From Planctomycetota bacterium (GTDB taxonomy: Bacteria > Planctomycetota > Phycisphaerae > Phycisphaerales > UBA5793): 64,000 nt of DNA. Shown here piece after piece: positions 36,285 through 45,600 of this stretch (positions are counted from its first letter, which is position 1; each line of letters starts with the position of its first letter). The stretch spans positions 138,874-202,873 of the forward strand of contig CAUJHZ010000025.1 of the NCBI GenBank assembly GCA_963205185.1, given 5' to 3'. The notes beneath the pieces are model-generated. The model was not told the origin of the DNA, made no database searches, and worked only from the letters and a program-made list of their open reading frames with translations. The position numbers and the translations under genes were made by a program.

Positions 36285-37214
36285 ATGAGTGAGACGCTGC
36301 CGGACATCAACGCCATGCCCCTGGAGCAGGCGTTCCACGCGCTGAACTCCGCCGGGTCGCTGCGCACGCTCTTTCGCTTGGCGCGCGATGAAGATCTTGG
36401 CGCAATGGGCGATGTGACGACGCGAGCGCTGCTGCTGGGCGACGCGCGCGTTCAGGCACAGGTCGTCGCCCGACGGCCCGGCGTCATCTGCGGCTGGCGC
36501 GCCGTGCCCGCGCTGATCGACGCCTACACCAGTGCCTGCTCGGTCGATACCGTGATGCCCGATGGCGGCGAGATCGACACCGCCATCGCCGCAGGAATCG
36601 TCCGCGGGCCCCAGGAGGACCTGCTGGCGCTCGAGCGGCCGATGCTCAATCTTCTCTGCCATCTCAGCGGCATCGCAACGCTCACGCGGCGATTCGTTCG
36701 CGCCGTCAGCGCCACCGGCGCGCGCATCTTTGACACGCGCAAGACGATGCCGGGTTGGCGCGGGCTGGAGAAATACGCCGTGCGCTGCGGCGGCGGGTTC
36801 TGCCATCGCCTCGGCTTGTATGACGCTGTGCTTGTCAAGGACAATCACCTCGCCGCGGTCAATCCCTCGGAGTTGACGCTCTGGCTCAGCGAGCGCCTCG
36901 CCCAGGCCCGAGAGCAGTTTGCGCTGCGCTTCGTCGAAGTCGAGGTTGATTCGCTCGTGCAGTTGCGCGCGGTGCTGGCCTGCCCGCCGGGCATCGTCGA
37001 TGTCATCCTGCTCGACAACATGGCGCCGGCTGACATGCGCCGGGCGGTGGCGATGCGCGATGATCTCAACGAGAGTGTCGAACTCGAAGCATCGGGAGGA
37101 GTGACGCTGGACACCATCGGCGCGATCGCCGCCAGCGGAGTCGATCGCGTCGCCGTGGGCGCCTTGACGCATTCGGCTGCGCATCTCGATCTCGGCCTGG
37201 ATTTTCTGCCGTGA
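36285..37214 (+). CDS. nadC: Nicotinate-nucleotide pyrophosphorylase (carboxylating)
   Basis: 309 residues. It converts quinolinate and PRPP to nicotinate mononucleotide, CO2 and PPi in de novo NAD synthesis. Motifs are DLGAMGDVTTRA, ERPMLNLLCHLSGIAT, IFDTRKTMPGWRGLEKYAVRCGGGFCHR, LVKDNHLA, VDVILLDNM and LEASGGVTLDTI. The TGA overlaps the biotin ligase GTG by the GTGA arrangement, so nadC and birA are co-translated. There is an N-terminal extension of about 25 residues. nadA and nadB are not in the window. Confidence 0.96.
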   Translation: MSETLPDINAMPLEQAFHALNSAGSLRTLFRLARDEDLGAMGDVTTRALLLGDARVQAQVVARRPGVICGWRAVPALIDAYTSACSVDTVMPDGGEIDTAIAAGIVRGPQEDLLALERPMLNLLCHLSGIATLTRRFVRAVSATGARIFDTRKTMPGWRGLEKYAVRCGGGFCHRLGLYDAVLVKDNHLAAVNPSELTLWLSERLAQAREQFALRFVEVEVDSLVQLRAVLACPPGIVDVILLDNMAPADMRRAVAMRDDLNESVELEASGGVTLDTIGAIAASGVDRVAVGALTHSAAHLDLGLDFLP

Positions 37215-37972
37215 GTCAGAGCGCGCGGGAAGCTGATGCGGCGCGATGGCGCGAAGCGCTGACGCCGCTCATTCACGAGGCAGACTCGCTCGTCGATCGA
37301 ATCGTGGTGCTCGACGAAACACCTTCGACGCAGGATGAGTGTCGCCGGCTTGCCGATCGATCGGGGCTGCTCGTGACCGCGCTGCGGCAGACCGCCGGCC
37401 GCGGCCGGCTCGGCCGGCAATGGTCCGACGTTCGCGGCGAAGGTGTCGCGCTGACCATCGCCGTCGCCGCGCAATCGCCTGAGCGCCTCTCAATCGCATC
37501 GGCCATCGCCGTATGCGAGGCGGCCGAACACTTTGCCGGCCGAAGCTTGGGCATCCGCTGGCCCAACGACATCATGGCCGACAATCGCAAACTCGCGGGC
37601 ATCCTCATCGAGCAGTTCGGCCCGCTCGCACTGATTGGCATCGGCGTGAATGTGAACCAGGACGTCTGGCCTGAGAGCCTGGCAGAGATCGCCATCAGTC
37701 TGCGCGAGCTGTTGGATTCTCCCCAAGACCGAGTCGCGGTGATACACCGCGTCGTGAGCCAACTCGGCGACGCTCTCGGACGCGGTGATGATCGACTGAC
37801 TGCCGCGTTTCAGGATCGCGACATGCTTGCAGGCACCACGCAGCACTTCACCATCGGCCGCGAGCGCCTCACCGGCGTGGTGGAGCGGATTGATCCACTG
37901 CGGGGCATGTTGGTGCGGACGGCTGACGGCGAGCGCTTTCTGCCGGCGGCAACCACCTCCCTGGTGCGCTGA
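37211..37972 (+). CDS. birA: Biotin--[acetyl-CoA-carboxylase] ligase
   Basis: 253 residues from a GTG overlapping nadC. The catalytic domain shows DETPSTQDECRRL, TALRQTAGRGRLGRQWSD, IRWPNDIMADNRKLAGILIEQ and IGIGVNVNQD, so it makes biotinyl-AMP and biotinylates carboxylase or decarboxylase lysines. The C-terminal SH3-like domain is present (RERLTGVVERIDPLRGMLV). There is no N-terminal winged helix, so this is a monofunctional (class I) ligase without BioR/BirA-type repression. The next gene is convergent, with 3 bases between stops. Confidence 0.94.
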   Translation: MSQSAREADAARWREALTPLIHEADSLVDRIVVLDETPSTQDECRRLADRSGLLVTALRQTAGRGRLGRQWSDVRGEGVALTIAVAAQSPERLSIASAIAVCEAAEHFAGRSLGIRWPNDIMADNRKLAGILIEQFGPLALIGIGVNVNQDVWPESLAEIAISLRELLDSPQDRVAVIHRVVSQLGDALGRGDDRLTAAFQDRDMLAGTTQHFTIGRERLTGVVERIDPLRGMLVRTADGERFLPAATTSLVR

Positions 37973-37975
37973 TCG

Positions 37976-39571
37976 TCACGGGAACATGTGCATCACCACG
38001 TTCGATACCCTGCAATCGGCCCGCTCGAGCGCCTGCAGCAGCACGGTGCGGCCGGCCAGCCCGCCCGGCACGTTCGCGCTCAGTCGGGCGTTGCCGAAAC
38101 CATCGGCGACAGCCGTACCCGCAATCTGCACATTGCGAATGTTGATCACCACGCCGGGACAGCCGGGCACGGACATCGAGCCGCTGCTGAATCCATAGCC
38201 GAAATGAATGCGGTTGCCCGGCGCTGCGCCGTTCACGACAAGCGTGTTTCGCGCACCGGCGCTGCCGGGGTCGGGCGCCTGGAGCGTCAGCCCGCCGGAG
38301 ATGAGGTAGCACTTGCCCGCGCGAAATCCGTTGCTCGGGTTGTACGCGGCGGTCACAAAGAAGTCGAGACGACCGTCTTCGTCCACATCACCGATTCCAT
38401 GGGCGTCAAAGCCGAAGCCCTCGCCCGCCGTGGTGCTGGTGAAGGATCGGATGACCGCTCCGTCGGCGCCGGAGATGATGTCCGCCTTACCGGCGTTGAA
38501 GGCGCCTTCGTCGTTGACCCAGCCGCAGATGAGCAGATCAGCGCGGCCGTCGAAATTGACGTCGCCGCACCCGCGCCCGATGCCGTAGCCTTCGCCCGCT
38601 GCGGCGCCGGGGAGCGTGAGCAGGCGCGAACCATCGACGCCGCTGAAAACGTACGCCTTGCCCGTTCCGGTCCCATGCGTGTTGTCGCTGAAGTCGGCGA
38701 CGTAGAGATCACCGACGAGATCGCCATCGGTGTCGCCGACTCCCGCCACGAAGAATTGTCCGAAACCGACCGCCGTCGAATCGGGAATCATCTCGAATCG
38801 TCGCGTCTGCTCCTTCACGGAGAACAGGTAAGCCCGGCCGCGATTGCTCGGCCCCGCCGCGGGCGCTCCGACGATCAGATCGTCAAACCCATCGCCGGTG
38901 ACATCGCCGGCGTCGGCCGCGGAGTTGCCGAAGCGGTCGCCGGCATCCGCGCCGTCGATCGTCCACAGCACCGTCGCACCGTCGATCCCGGAGATGATGT
39001 ACACTCGGCCCGCATCGGCGCCACCTGCGTCATGCCCGTCAGCACCGACGGCAAGGTCATCGTGTCCGTCGCCGTTGATATCGCCGACGCCGCAGACCGT
39101 CGATCCGAAGCGATCTCCCGCCGAACCGATGCGGATGGAGTGAATGAGATGGCCGTCGGCGCCGGAGTAGACGTAGGCGCGCCCGATGCCGCCGGCGGCC
39201 GGCGCTCCCGAAATCACATCGTTGGTCCCGTCGTTGTCCACGTCGCCCGCGTCGCGCGCCGCGATTCCGTTCTGATCGCCGGCGACGCCATCCCAGCGGA
39301 ACATCTCTGCTCCGGACCGACCTGAATAGACGTAGACGCGTCCCGCGCCGGCCCCTCCTGCGGAATTGAACGGCGCCGTGACAATCACTTCGTCAGCGCC
39401 GTCACCGTCAACATCGAGCAGCGGCGCTGAAACCCAGCCAAACTGGTCGTTGGCTGCTTCACCCACAAACTGATGGATGAGGCGCGTGGACTCGACGAAC
39501 TGAGCCAACGTGGGCCGGCACGGGGCCGCCGCCACCATCAGCCCGATCGCGGGAACCAGAAAAAGTCGCAT
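37976..39571 (-). CDS. Secreted FG-GAP repeat protein with planctomycete C-terminal domain
   Basis: 531 residues. The signal peptide (LFLVPAIGLMVAAAPCRPTLA) is followed by six or seven FG-GAP/integrin-alpha units (LLDVDGDGADEVIVTAP, AGDVDNDGTNDVISGAP, VGDINGDGHDDLAVGA, AGDVTGDGFDDLIVGAP, GDVNFDGRADLLICG, IGDVDEDGRLDFFVTA), a predicted beta-propeller. Each has a Ca-binding DxDxDG loop. The last 95 residues (GSAGARNTLVVNGAAPGNRIHFGYG, VPGCPGVVINIRNVQIAGTAVAD, LLQALERADCRVSNVVMH) match the end of the HAF protein at 16606. A strong GGAGAGGAG lies 6 bases before the ATG. Probably extracellular; role unknown. Confidence 0.9.
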   Translation of the reverse strand: MRLFLVPAIGLMVAAAPCRPTLAQFVESTRLIHQFVGEAANDQFGWVSAPLLDVDGDGADEVIVTAPFNSAGGAGAGRVYVYSGRSGAEMFRWDGVAGDQNGIAARDAGDVDNDGTNDVISGAPAAGGIGRAYVYSGADGHLIHSIRIGSAGDRFGSTVCGVGDINGDGHDDLAVGADGHDAGGADAGRVYIISGIDGATVLWTIDGADAGDRFGNSAADAGDVTGDGFDDLIVGAPAAGPSNRGRAYLFSVKEQTRRFEMIPDSTAVGFGQFFVAGVGDTDGDLVGDLYVADFSDNTHGTGTGKAYVFSGVDGSRLLTLPGAAAGEGYGIGRGCGDVNFDGRADLLICGWVNDEGAFNAGKADIISGADGAVIRSFTSTTAGEGFGFDAHGIGDVDEDGRLDFFVTAAYNPSNGFRAGKCYLISGGLTLQAPDPGSAGARNTLVVNGAAPGNRIHFGYGFSSGSMSVPGCPGVVINIRNVQIAGTAVADGFGNARLSANVPGGLAGRTVLLQALERADCRVSNVVMHMFP

Positions 39572-39747
39572 GAAGTCTCCTCTCCTCTCGTGACGGTGTG
39601 CAGAGCCACCGCGCGGCGGCTCTGTCCTACATGATGTAGTTGATTCCGCCGGCTGTCTGAAAAATCCGGATATCCGAAAAAAGCGGTGCGCTGCGAACCG
39701 CTTTCCCCCGGGCGCGCCCGCCCGGGCGACGCTCCTCGGGCCGCCGC
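39572..39747. other. Intergenic stretch with several hairpins
   Basis: Between the divergent FG-GAP and cdsA genes there are four possible hairpins: CAGAGCC/GGCTCTG (39610-39633), palindrome CGGATATCCG, AAGCGGT/ACCGCTT and a GCCCGGGC-rich cluster. They could be leader structures of the FG-GAP mRNA or simply GC-rich palindromes. No gene or promoter is obvious. Confidence 0.35.
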
Positions 39748-39753
39748 TATCCT
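39748..39753 (+). promoter_or_regulatory. TATCCT -10-like box, possible leaderless start of cdsA
   Basis: TATCCT ends 6 bases before TTG 39760 and directly abuts TTG 39754. The spacing seen at other leaderless candidates favours 39760 as the start. Confidence 0.35.
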
Positions 39754-39759
39754 TTGCCC

Positions 39760-40689
39760 TTGCTTCGCTACCGACTCATCTTCGGCTCGCTGTTCATCGC
39801 TCTGATCGGGCTCGTCTTCTGGGCCGACGACCGCCTCGACCGCGTTGCGCTGAGCGGGTTCTGGAGTGAATTGTTCAATGACCGCCGGTACCTGCCGTCG
39901 GGCCTGGCGCTGTTTGCGCTGTGCCTGGCGATCGTGCCGATCGCGGCGTGGGAACTGACGCAGATTCTCAGGGCCAACGACATCCGGGCCCGGACCTGGC
40001 TGAACTGCACGGCCGCCGAACTCGGCTTGATCATCCACTTCGCCATGCCCTACACCGCAGACGCCGCGCAGGCGGTGGCCATTGTGGGCACGATCCTGGT
40101 GGCCATGTTCATCGGCTCGCTTGTGTACCACAGCCGCGAGCGCCGCGTCGAGGGCGTGGTGGCGGCGGCGGGCGGCACGATGTTCGCCATGATCTATCTC
40201 GGGTTTATGTTCGGGTTCCTCATCGCGATCCGGCGCTGGGAGTCGGCGTGGGTAGTCGCCGCCATCATCGTGATCACCAAGTGCTGCGACATCGGCGCGT
40301 ACTTCACCGGCCGGGCCATCGGCCGCCACAAACTCATCCCGTGGCTCAGCCCCGGCAAGACCTGGGAAGGCCTGGCGGGCGGAGTGGCGCTGTCGGTGGT
40401 TGCCGCGTCGCTGCTCGCCTGGTGGGGCCGATCGATCGAGCCCGTGCTCGTCGGCAGCGGCCCGGCGTACGACTTCGCTTTCGGTCCGATCGAGGCGGCC
40501 CTGGGAGGGGCGGCGCTGGCGCTGGTGGGACAGGCCGGCGATCTCATCGCCAGCCTGCTCAAGCGCGATGCTGGAATCAAGGACTCTTCGAGCCTGCTGC
40601 CGGGCTTCGGTGGCGTGCTCGATGTCATCGACTCGCCCCTTCTTGCCGGGCCGGTGGCCTACTGGCTGCTGGTCCTGGCCAGCCGCTGA
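39760..40689 (+). CDS. cdsA: Phosphatidate cytidylyltransferase
   Basis: About 309 residues, a polytopic membrane enzyme that makes CDP-diacylglycerol from phosphatidate and CTP. About eight hydrophobic helices are visible. The CdsA signature near the C terminus is intact: LLKRDAGIKDSSSLLPGFGGVLDVIDSPLL, with the KR/KD pair and two acidic residues; the usual PGHGG histidine is Phe (PGFGG). The first codon is uncertain: TTG at 39754 or 39760, with the latter favoured by the upstream TATCCT spacing. Confidence 0.92.
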   Translation: MLRYRLIFGSLFIALIGLVFWADDRLDRVALSGFWSELFNDRRYLPSGLALFALCLAIVPIAAWELTQILRANDIRARTWLNCTAAELGLIIHFAMPYTADAAQAVAIVGTILVAMFIGSLVYHSRERRVEGVVAAAGGTMFAMIYLGFMFGFLIAIRRWESAWVVAAIIVITKCCDIGAYFTGRAIGRHKLIPWLSPGKTWEGLAGGVALSVVAASLLAWWGRSIEPVLVGSGPAYDFAFGPIEAALGGAALALVGQAGDLIASLLKRDAGIKDSSSLLPGFGGVLDVIDSPLLAGPVAYWLLVLASR

Positions 40690-40738
40690 ATTCCCGGCTC
40701 GGCGGGCATGTTTCCCAATGCCCGGCGGGCGGAGCGGC

Positions 40739-40744
40739 TATGAT
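40739..40744 (+). promoter_or_regulatory. TATGAT -10-like box, possible leaderless start
   Basis: TATGAT, 6 bases, then the ATG of the zinc-ribbon gene; no ribosome site. Confidence 0.45.
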
Positions 40745-40750
40745 GTTCAC

Positions 40751-41539
40751 ATGGAAGTCGCGGAGCCGCAAACGATGTCGATCACGGACAAACTCCTGAG
40801 CCTTTACCGGATTGATCAGCAGATTCAGGGTTTGACCACGCGAGTAAACGCCGCCCGACGCTACTACGAAGCGCAGCAGCGGCAACTGACCGAACTCGAA
40901 GCACGCCGCAGCGCCGCCCAGACGCAAGCGCGGCAACTCTCCGCCACCGCCGCCAACCTCGAAACCGACGTGAAGGGCCTCGACCAGCGCATCGAAGAAC
41001 TTCGCAAGCGCATGAACGAAGCCCAGTCGGCCAAGGAATACAAAGCCGTCCTCACCGAACTCAACACCGTCAAGGCCGACCGCGAGCGACTGGAAACAGA
41101 AGCCATCGAATCGCTGGGCAAGGTGGACGCGATGAACGCGCAGATCTCAGACATCGAAGCCGAGATGGAGCAGCGGCGCAAAGTCCACGACGTGGCCGCC
41201 CAGCAACTCGACACAGAAAAGGGCGAAATCGCCAGCCGTCTCGAAGAACTGAAATCAAAGCGCGCCCAGGCGGCCGCCGCGGTGCCCGCCGAGGCCATGA
41301 GCGAGTTCGAGCAGCTGGCGCGGCGCAACGAAGGCGAGGCGATGGCGGAAATCATCGAAGAGGACCGCCGGCGCCAGGAGTATTGCTGCGGCGCGTGCAA
41401 CATGACCGTGCCCGTCGAGGTCGTGAGCGTGCTGCTCAGCCGGGCCACGATCGCCAACTGCCCGTCCTGCCGCCGCATCCTGTTCATGCCCGAGGAGTTG
41501 CGCGAGGAATTCGACCGCCGCTTCGCCGGCCGATCCTGA
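40751..41539 (+). CDS. C4 zinc-ribbon coiled-coil protein
   Basis: A 262-residue protein of the DUF164/zinc-ribbon family. Residues about 15-190 form a long alpha-helical coiled coil (many Glu/Arg/Gln heptads, for example LDQRIEELRKRMNEAQSAKEYKAVLTEL, given here in part). The C terminus has the ribbon YCCGACNMTVP...NCPSCRRILFMPEE with CxxC pairs, and the RRILFMPEE end is typical. Cytosolic; often found near ATPase or nucleic-acid genes, function not established. Confidence 0.88.
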   Translation: MEVAEPQTMSITDKLLSLYRIDQQIQGLTTRVNAARRYYEAQQRQLTELEARRSAAQTQARQLSATAANLETDVKGLDQRIEELRKRMNEAQSAKEYKAVLTELNTVKADRERLETEAIESLGKVDAMNAQISDIEAEMEQRRKVHDVAAQQLDTEKGEIASRLEELKSKRAQAAAAVPAEAMSEFEQLARRNEGEAMAEIIEEDRRRQEYCCGACNMTVPVEVVSVLLSRATIANCPSCRRILFMPEELREEFDRRFAGRS

Positions 41540-41669
41540 AGCGCCGCGGCGCTGATTCGGCCCGCGCCCTGCCTCACCGGGCAGCACCTTTGACGCTATC
41601 ATGGGGCTGCATTGACCTGACCCGCCGCCCCAGCCGGCGCCGACTTTGAGCACCGCGGAGACGCACGAG

Positions 41670-42248
41670 ATGTCCACCGTCGCCCACGAGGGCTACTTCA
41701 CCGGCATGTACCAGATGATGAAGAGCATCCTCATCGGGATGCGCATCACGATCAAGTACTGCTTCAGCCCGGTCGTCACGATCCAGTACCCCTTCGAGCG
41801 CATCAGTTTCGCGCCGCGCTACCGCGGCATCCACGAGTTCGAAGCCGAGAAGTGCATCGCCTGCGACATGTGCGCCAAGGCCTGCCCGGTGGACTGCATC
41901 TACATCGACAAGTCCGCCCCGCGCAAAATCGACAAGAAGACGGGCACGGCGACGGGCGGCGACCTGCTCCGCTACGCCATCGACTACCAGAAGTGCATGT
42001 TCTGCGGCTTGTGCACCGAGCCTTGCCCCACCGATTGCATCCACATGGGCAAGAACCACGACCTGTCCGCCTATTCGCGCGATGAGATGATCGTCGAGTT
42101 CGCCGAACTGGACAAGAAGGGCCTCCGGACGCCGATGCCGCTCTGGATGGAGCGCAACGCCCCGACGATACCCTGGGTGGCCAGCGAAAAGGCCCGGCTC
42201 GAGCGCGGCGAGATCGCCACGACCGAGGCGGACATTCCCGAACTCTGA
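41670..42248 (+). CDS. nuoI: NADH-quinone oxidoreductase subunit I (NuoI)-like ferredoxin
   Basis: 192 residues with two 4Fe-4S motifs: CIACDMCAKACPVDCIYID and CMFCGLCTEPCPTDCIHMG, each CxxCxxCxxxCP. The N-terminal helix YQMMKSILIGMRITIKYCFSPVVTIQYPFE fits the complex I peripheral-arm subunit that passes electrons from NADH to quinone. The C terminus is extended. The ATG at 41670 was chosen (GGAG 9 bases upstream) over a TTG 24 bases earlier. Other nuo genes are not adjacent, which is unusual. Confidence 0.9.
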   Translation: MSTVAHEGYFTGMYQMMKSILIGMRITIKYCFSPVVTIQYPFERISFAPRYRGIHEFEAEKCIACDMCAKACPVDCIYIDKSAPRKIDKKTGTATGGDLLRYAIDYQKCMFCGLCTEPCPTDCIHMGKNHDLSAYSRDEMIVEFAELDKKGLRTPMPLWMERNAPTIPWVASEKARLERGEIATTEADIPEL

Positions 42249-42272
42249 GTTCGCAAACCAAGGTGACTCAGC

Positions 42273-42300
42273 GCCGCGGCCGACCGCGGCTTTTTTTTTT
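42273..42300 (+). terminator. Intrinsic terminator after nuoI
   Basis: A GCCGCGG / CCGCGGC stem with a CCGA loop is followed by ten T residues, 25 bases after the stop. A textbook intrinsic terminator. Confidence 0.95.
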
Positions 42301-42639
42301 GCGCGCGGCCGCTCCGCCGCACCGGCCGGGAGCGGCGGCGGCGAAAATCCGCAAAAAGCGCGCGCTTTGCGCCCAGACCGGCCCGCTGGTCCATCCGGAA
42401 ACCTGTGCGACTAAGGACTTGCATCCCAGCCTTGAAGGTGGTAGCCTTTCGTCCGCAAACGGGGTGGGTGCTTCGGTCGCAGCGCCGTCTCGTGTTGAGG
42501 AGAAGAGTTGGGGATCACGACCCGGGTCAGGGTCGCGATCGGTTTTCGCCGTTGCCTCGCAGCAAAGAGTTCGGTCCGCGTCCAGTCGCTTTCGACGGGC
42601 GAGCCTGACGGGACCACCACTGAAGGGACATCAGCCACT
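42301..42639 (+). other. Gene-free stretch and leader before the secretin gene
   Basis: 339 bases without a convincing gene. It has a hairpin at 42513-42540 (GATCACGACCC / GGGTCGCGATC with one A-C mismatch) followed by GGTTTT about 100 bases before the secretin ATG, which could be an attenuator. Immediately before the ATG is a weak GAAGGGA ribosome site. No clear promoter was found. Confidence 0.4.
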
Positions 42640-45600
42640 ATGAATCAGCAGAGCACCCCCCACTGGCTTCGTCTGTGCACGCTTGGCCTTTCGATGTTCA
42701 TCGGGTCCACCACGCTGGCGGCGCCGCCCCAGCCGACCGCCGATGAACTGTTCACCGAAGGCAGCAACCTGTACCTGCAGGACCGCGTGCTCGAAGCGAG
42801 GGAACTGCTGCTCCGCGTCGATCTCACGCAACTCGAACGCGCCAAGCGCCAACAGTTGCTCGCCACGATCGATGAGATCGACAATCGTCTGCGCCAGATG
42901 CCCGAGTCGGAACTGCGCCTGATGAAGGCGCAGCTCGCGATGTCCAGCCAGGACTACCGCACCGCCACGTCGCACCTCGAAGCCGTCCGCAAACTCGACG
43001 CGGCCTCGGCGGAGCAGAAGTCTCAGGCGGCTGCCTTGCTGGCTGACATCAAGACGTCGCAGGAACAACTCGCGCCGCAGATCACCATGGTGCTGCAGAA
43101 GGCGATGTCCGACTTCGACGCGGGCAACTACGGCCAGGCCAAGGCCGGCCTCAACTTCGTGTACAACTCCGGCGTGCAGCTCGATCTCGATCAGCAGACC
43201 GACTTGAGCCGCTACATCGCCGATCTGACTTCGCTCGAAGCGCAGCGCGGCCGGTTCACCACCCCGGTCGTCAACGTCGGCGTCATGCAGGACCAGCCGC
43301 CCGAAGAGCCCGCGACCGAGCCGCAGGAGCCCGCCGAGCAGCCTGCTGAGGAGCCCGCCCAGGACGACAATCGCACGGATGATCTGATCTACCAGGCGCA
43401 GCAGGCGCAGGCGAAGATCAACCTCGACCAGGCCCAGCAGGCGTACGCCGCCGGCAACTACGCCGCCGCCGAAGAACTCTTCAAGCGCGTGCTCGCCGTG
43501 CAGCCCGACAACGAGGCGGCCAAGCAGGGCCTGCAGAACGCCCAGGACATGCTCAACCAGGGCGGGCCGCTTCGCGACGTAACGGCGACGGCGCAGATTC
43601 AGCACGATCAGTTGATCGCCGAGTTCAACAACCTGATGGAGCAGGCGCGGCAGGCGCTGAACCAGGGCGACTACTCGATGGCCAACAGCCTCGTGACCCA
43701 GGCCAAGATCCGGGTGGACGAGGGCCGGGCCGTGCTCGCCAGCCAGGAGCGCGAAGATCTGCGCAACCGCGCCCTCGATCTGGCCCAGACCATCGAAACC
43801 GCCCGGCGCGAGGCGGAGATTCGCGATATCCAGGAGGCCGCACTCGAGGCCCAACAGGACCAACTGGAACGCCAGCGGCTCATCGAAATGGAGCGCCAGC
43901 AGAAGATCGCCGAGCGCCTGCTTTCGATTCGCAAGCTGCAGGCGGCCCAGCGCTACGACGAAGCGCTGCTCGAAGTCCGCACGCTGCTCTTCGAGGATCC
44001 GGGCAATCCCGCCGGCCTCATCCTCCGCGACACGCTCGAAGACCTGCGCAACCTGCGCCGCTGGGATGAACTCAATCGCGACCAGGCGCTGCGCGCTTCG
44101 ACCAATTCCCTCAACCTGCTCGAATCGACGCTCATCTCTAATGACATCGTCGAGTATCCGCTGGACTGGCCCGCGCTGAGCCTTCGCCGCAGCGACTTTG
44201 CGTACAACGACAGCGAGGCTGACCGCCGGGTCTACAACGCCCTGGCGCGGCAGCGGGCCAACGTCGATTTCCGCGGCACGCCGGTCGGTGATGTCATCGA
44301 CTGGATCGAGCAGGTGGCCAGCATCAACGTGGACGTCGATTGGAAGTCGCTCGAGCAGAATTTCATCGACCGCAACATGCCCATCAACCTGCGCCTCAAC
44401 GACCAGGTGAACCTGCAGGTGGTGCTCGAGCGCACGCTGGCGCAGCTCGGCGACGCCTCCACCCAGCCGCGTTACGACGTGCGCGACGGCATTCTGACGA
44501 TCTCGACGAAGGAAAAACTCGCCGCCAACCCGATCACGCACCTCTACCCAATCGGCGATCTGCTCGTCAACGTCCCCCACTTCGACAACGCGAAGAGTTT
44601 CGATCTCGAATCCAAACTCGAAAAGCGAAACCAGCGCGAACAGGGCCTCAAGGCGGCTCTGTTCGGATCGGACGAAGTCGAGAAGTACGACCGCGGCCGG
44701 GACAAGCGCGAGGAACTGCTCGAAAAGATCCGCGAAGTCATCACGACCACGGTGGACAGCGGTTCGTGGCAGATCAACGGCGGCGACGTCGGCACGATCC
44801 AGTCCATCGACTCGAACCTGATCATCAAGACGACCGCCTCGAATCACCGGCAGATTTCCGATCTGCTCACCAAACTCCGCGAGATCCGGTCGATCCAGAT
44901 CAACGTCGATTCGCGCTTCCTCATCGTCAACGAAGACTACTTCGAGCAGGTCGGCATCGACCTGGACATCTACTTCGGCGGCGATGAGTACAATCGCGCT
45001 TCCCGACTCGATCCGAATCTGCTGCCTCGGGACCTGTTCGTCAATCCGTATACAAACCAGCTCACCGACACGTTCCAGCGGCAATACACGTCACAATTCC
45101 AACTGATCCCCGACACGACATTCACGAACGATCGGCGCGACCTGCTCTTCGAGCTGCCGACGCCCGGCGTCATAAACGCCGACCGCCGAACCTGGTCGCC
45201 CTCGCAGATCGGTAACAACACGCTGAACATCGCCCGCAGCATCTTCAATCCCGGCGGCGACAGCATGGCGGCGGACATCATCGGCGGCAACCCGGCGTTC
45301 ACCTACGGCATCTCGTTCCTCAACGACCTACAGGTGGATCTGCTCATCCAGGCGACCCAGGCCGACCGCCGCAACATCCAGCTGACCTCGCCGAAACTCA
45401 CGTTCTTCAACGGCCAGCGGGCCTTCGTGCAGGTAACCACCAGCCGCTTCTTCGTCTCCGACCTGCAGCCGGTGGTCGGCGACTCGTCGGCGGGCCTTGA
45501 TCCGGACCTGACGGCCGCCAACGAAGGCGTGGTGCTCGACGTCGAGGGAACCGTGTCGGCGGACCGTCGCTACGTGACGCTGACGGTACTCACGAGCCTT

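Noticed and set aside
42401-42480. Possible c-di-GMP (GEMM) riboswitch before the secretin
   Set aside because: A CGCAAACGG-like stretch is present, but the paired receptor motifs and the GNRA tetraloop context are missing.
42631-45084. Minus-strand open frame of 817 codons opposite the secretin gene
   Set aside because: Shadow of the secretin frame in high-GC sequence; Leu/Val/Asp-rich without motifs.
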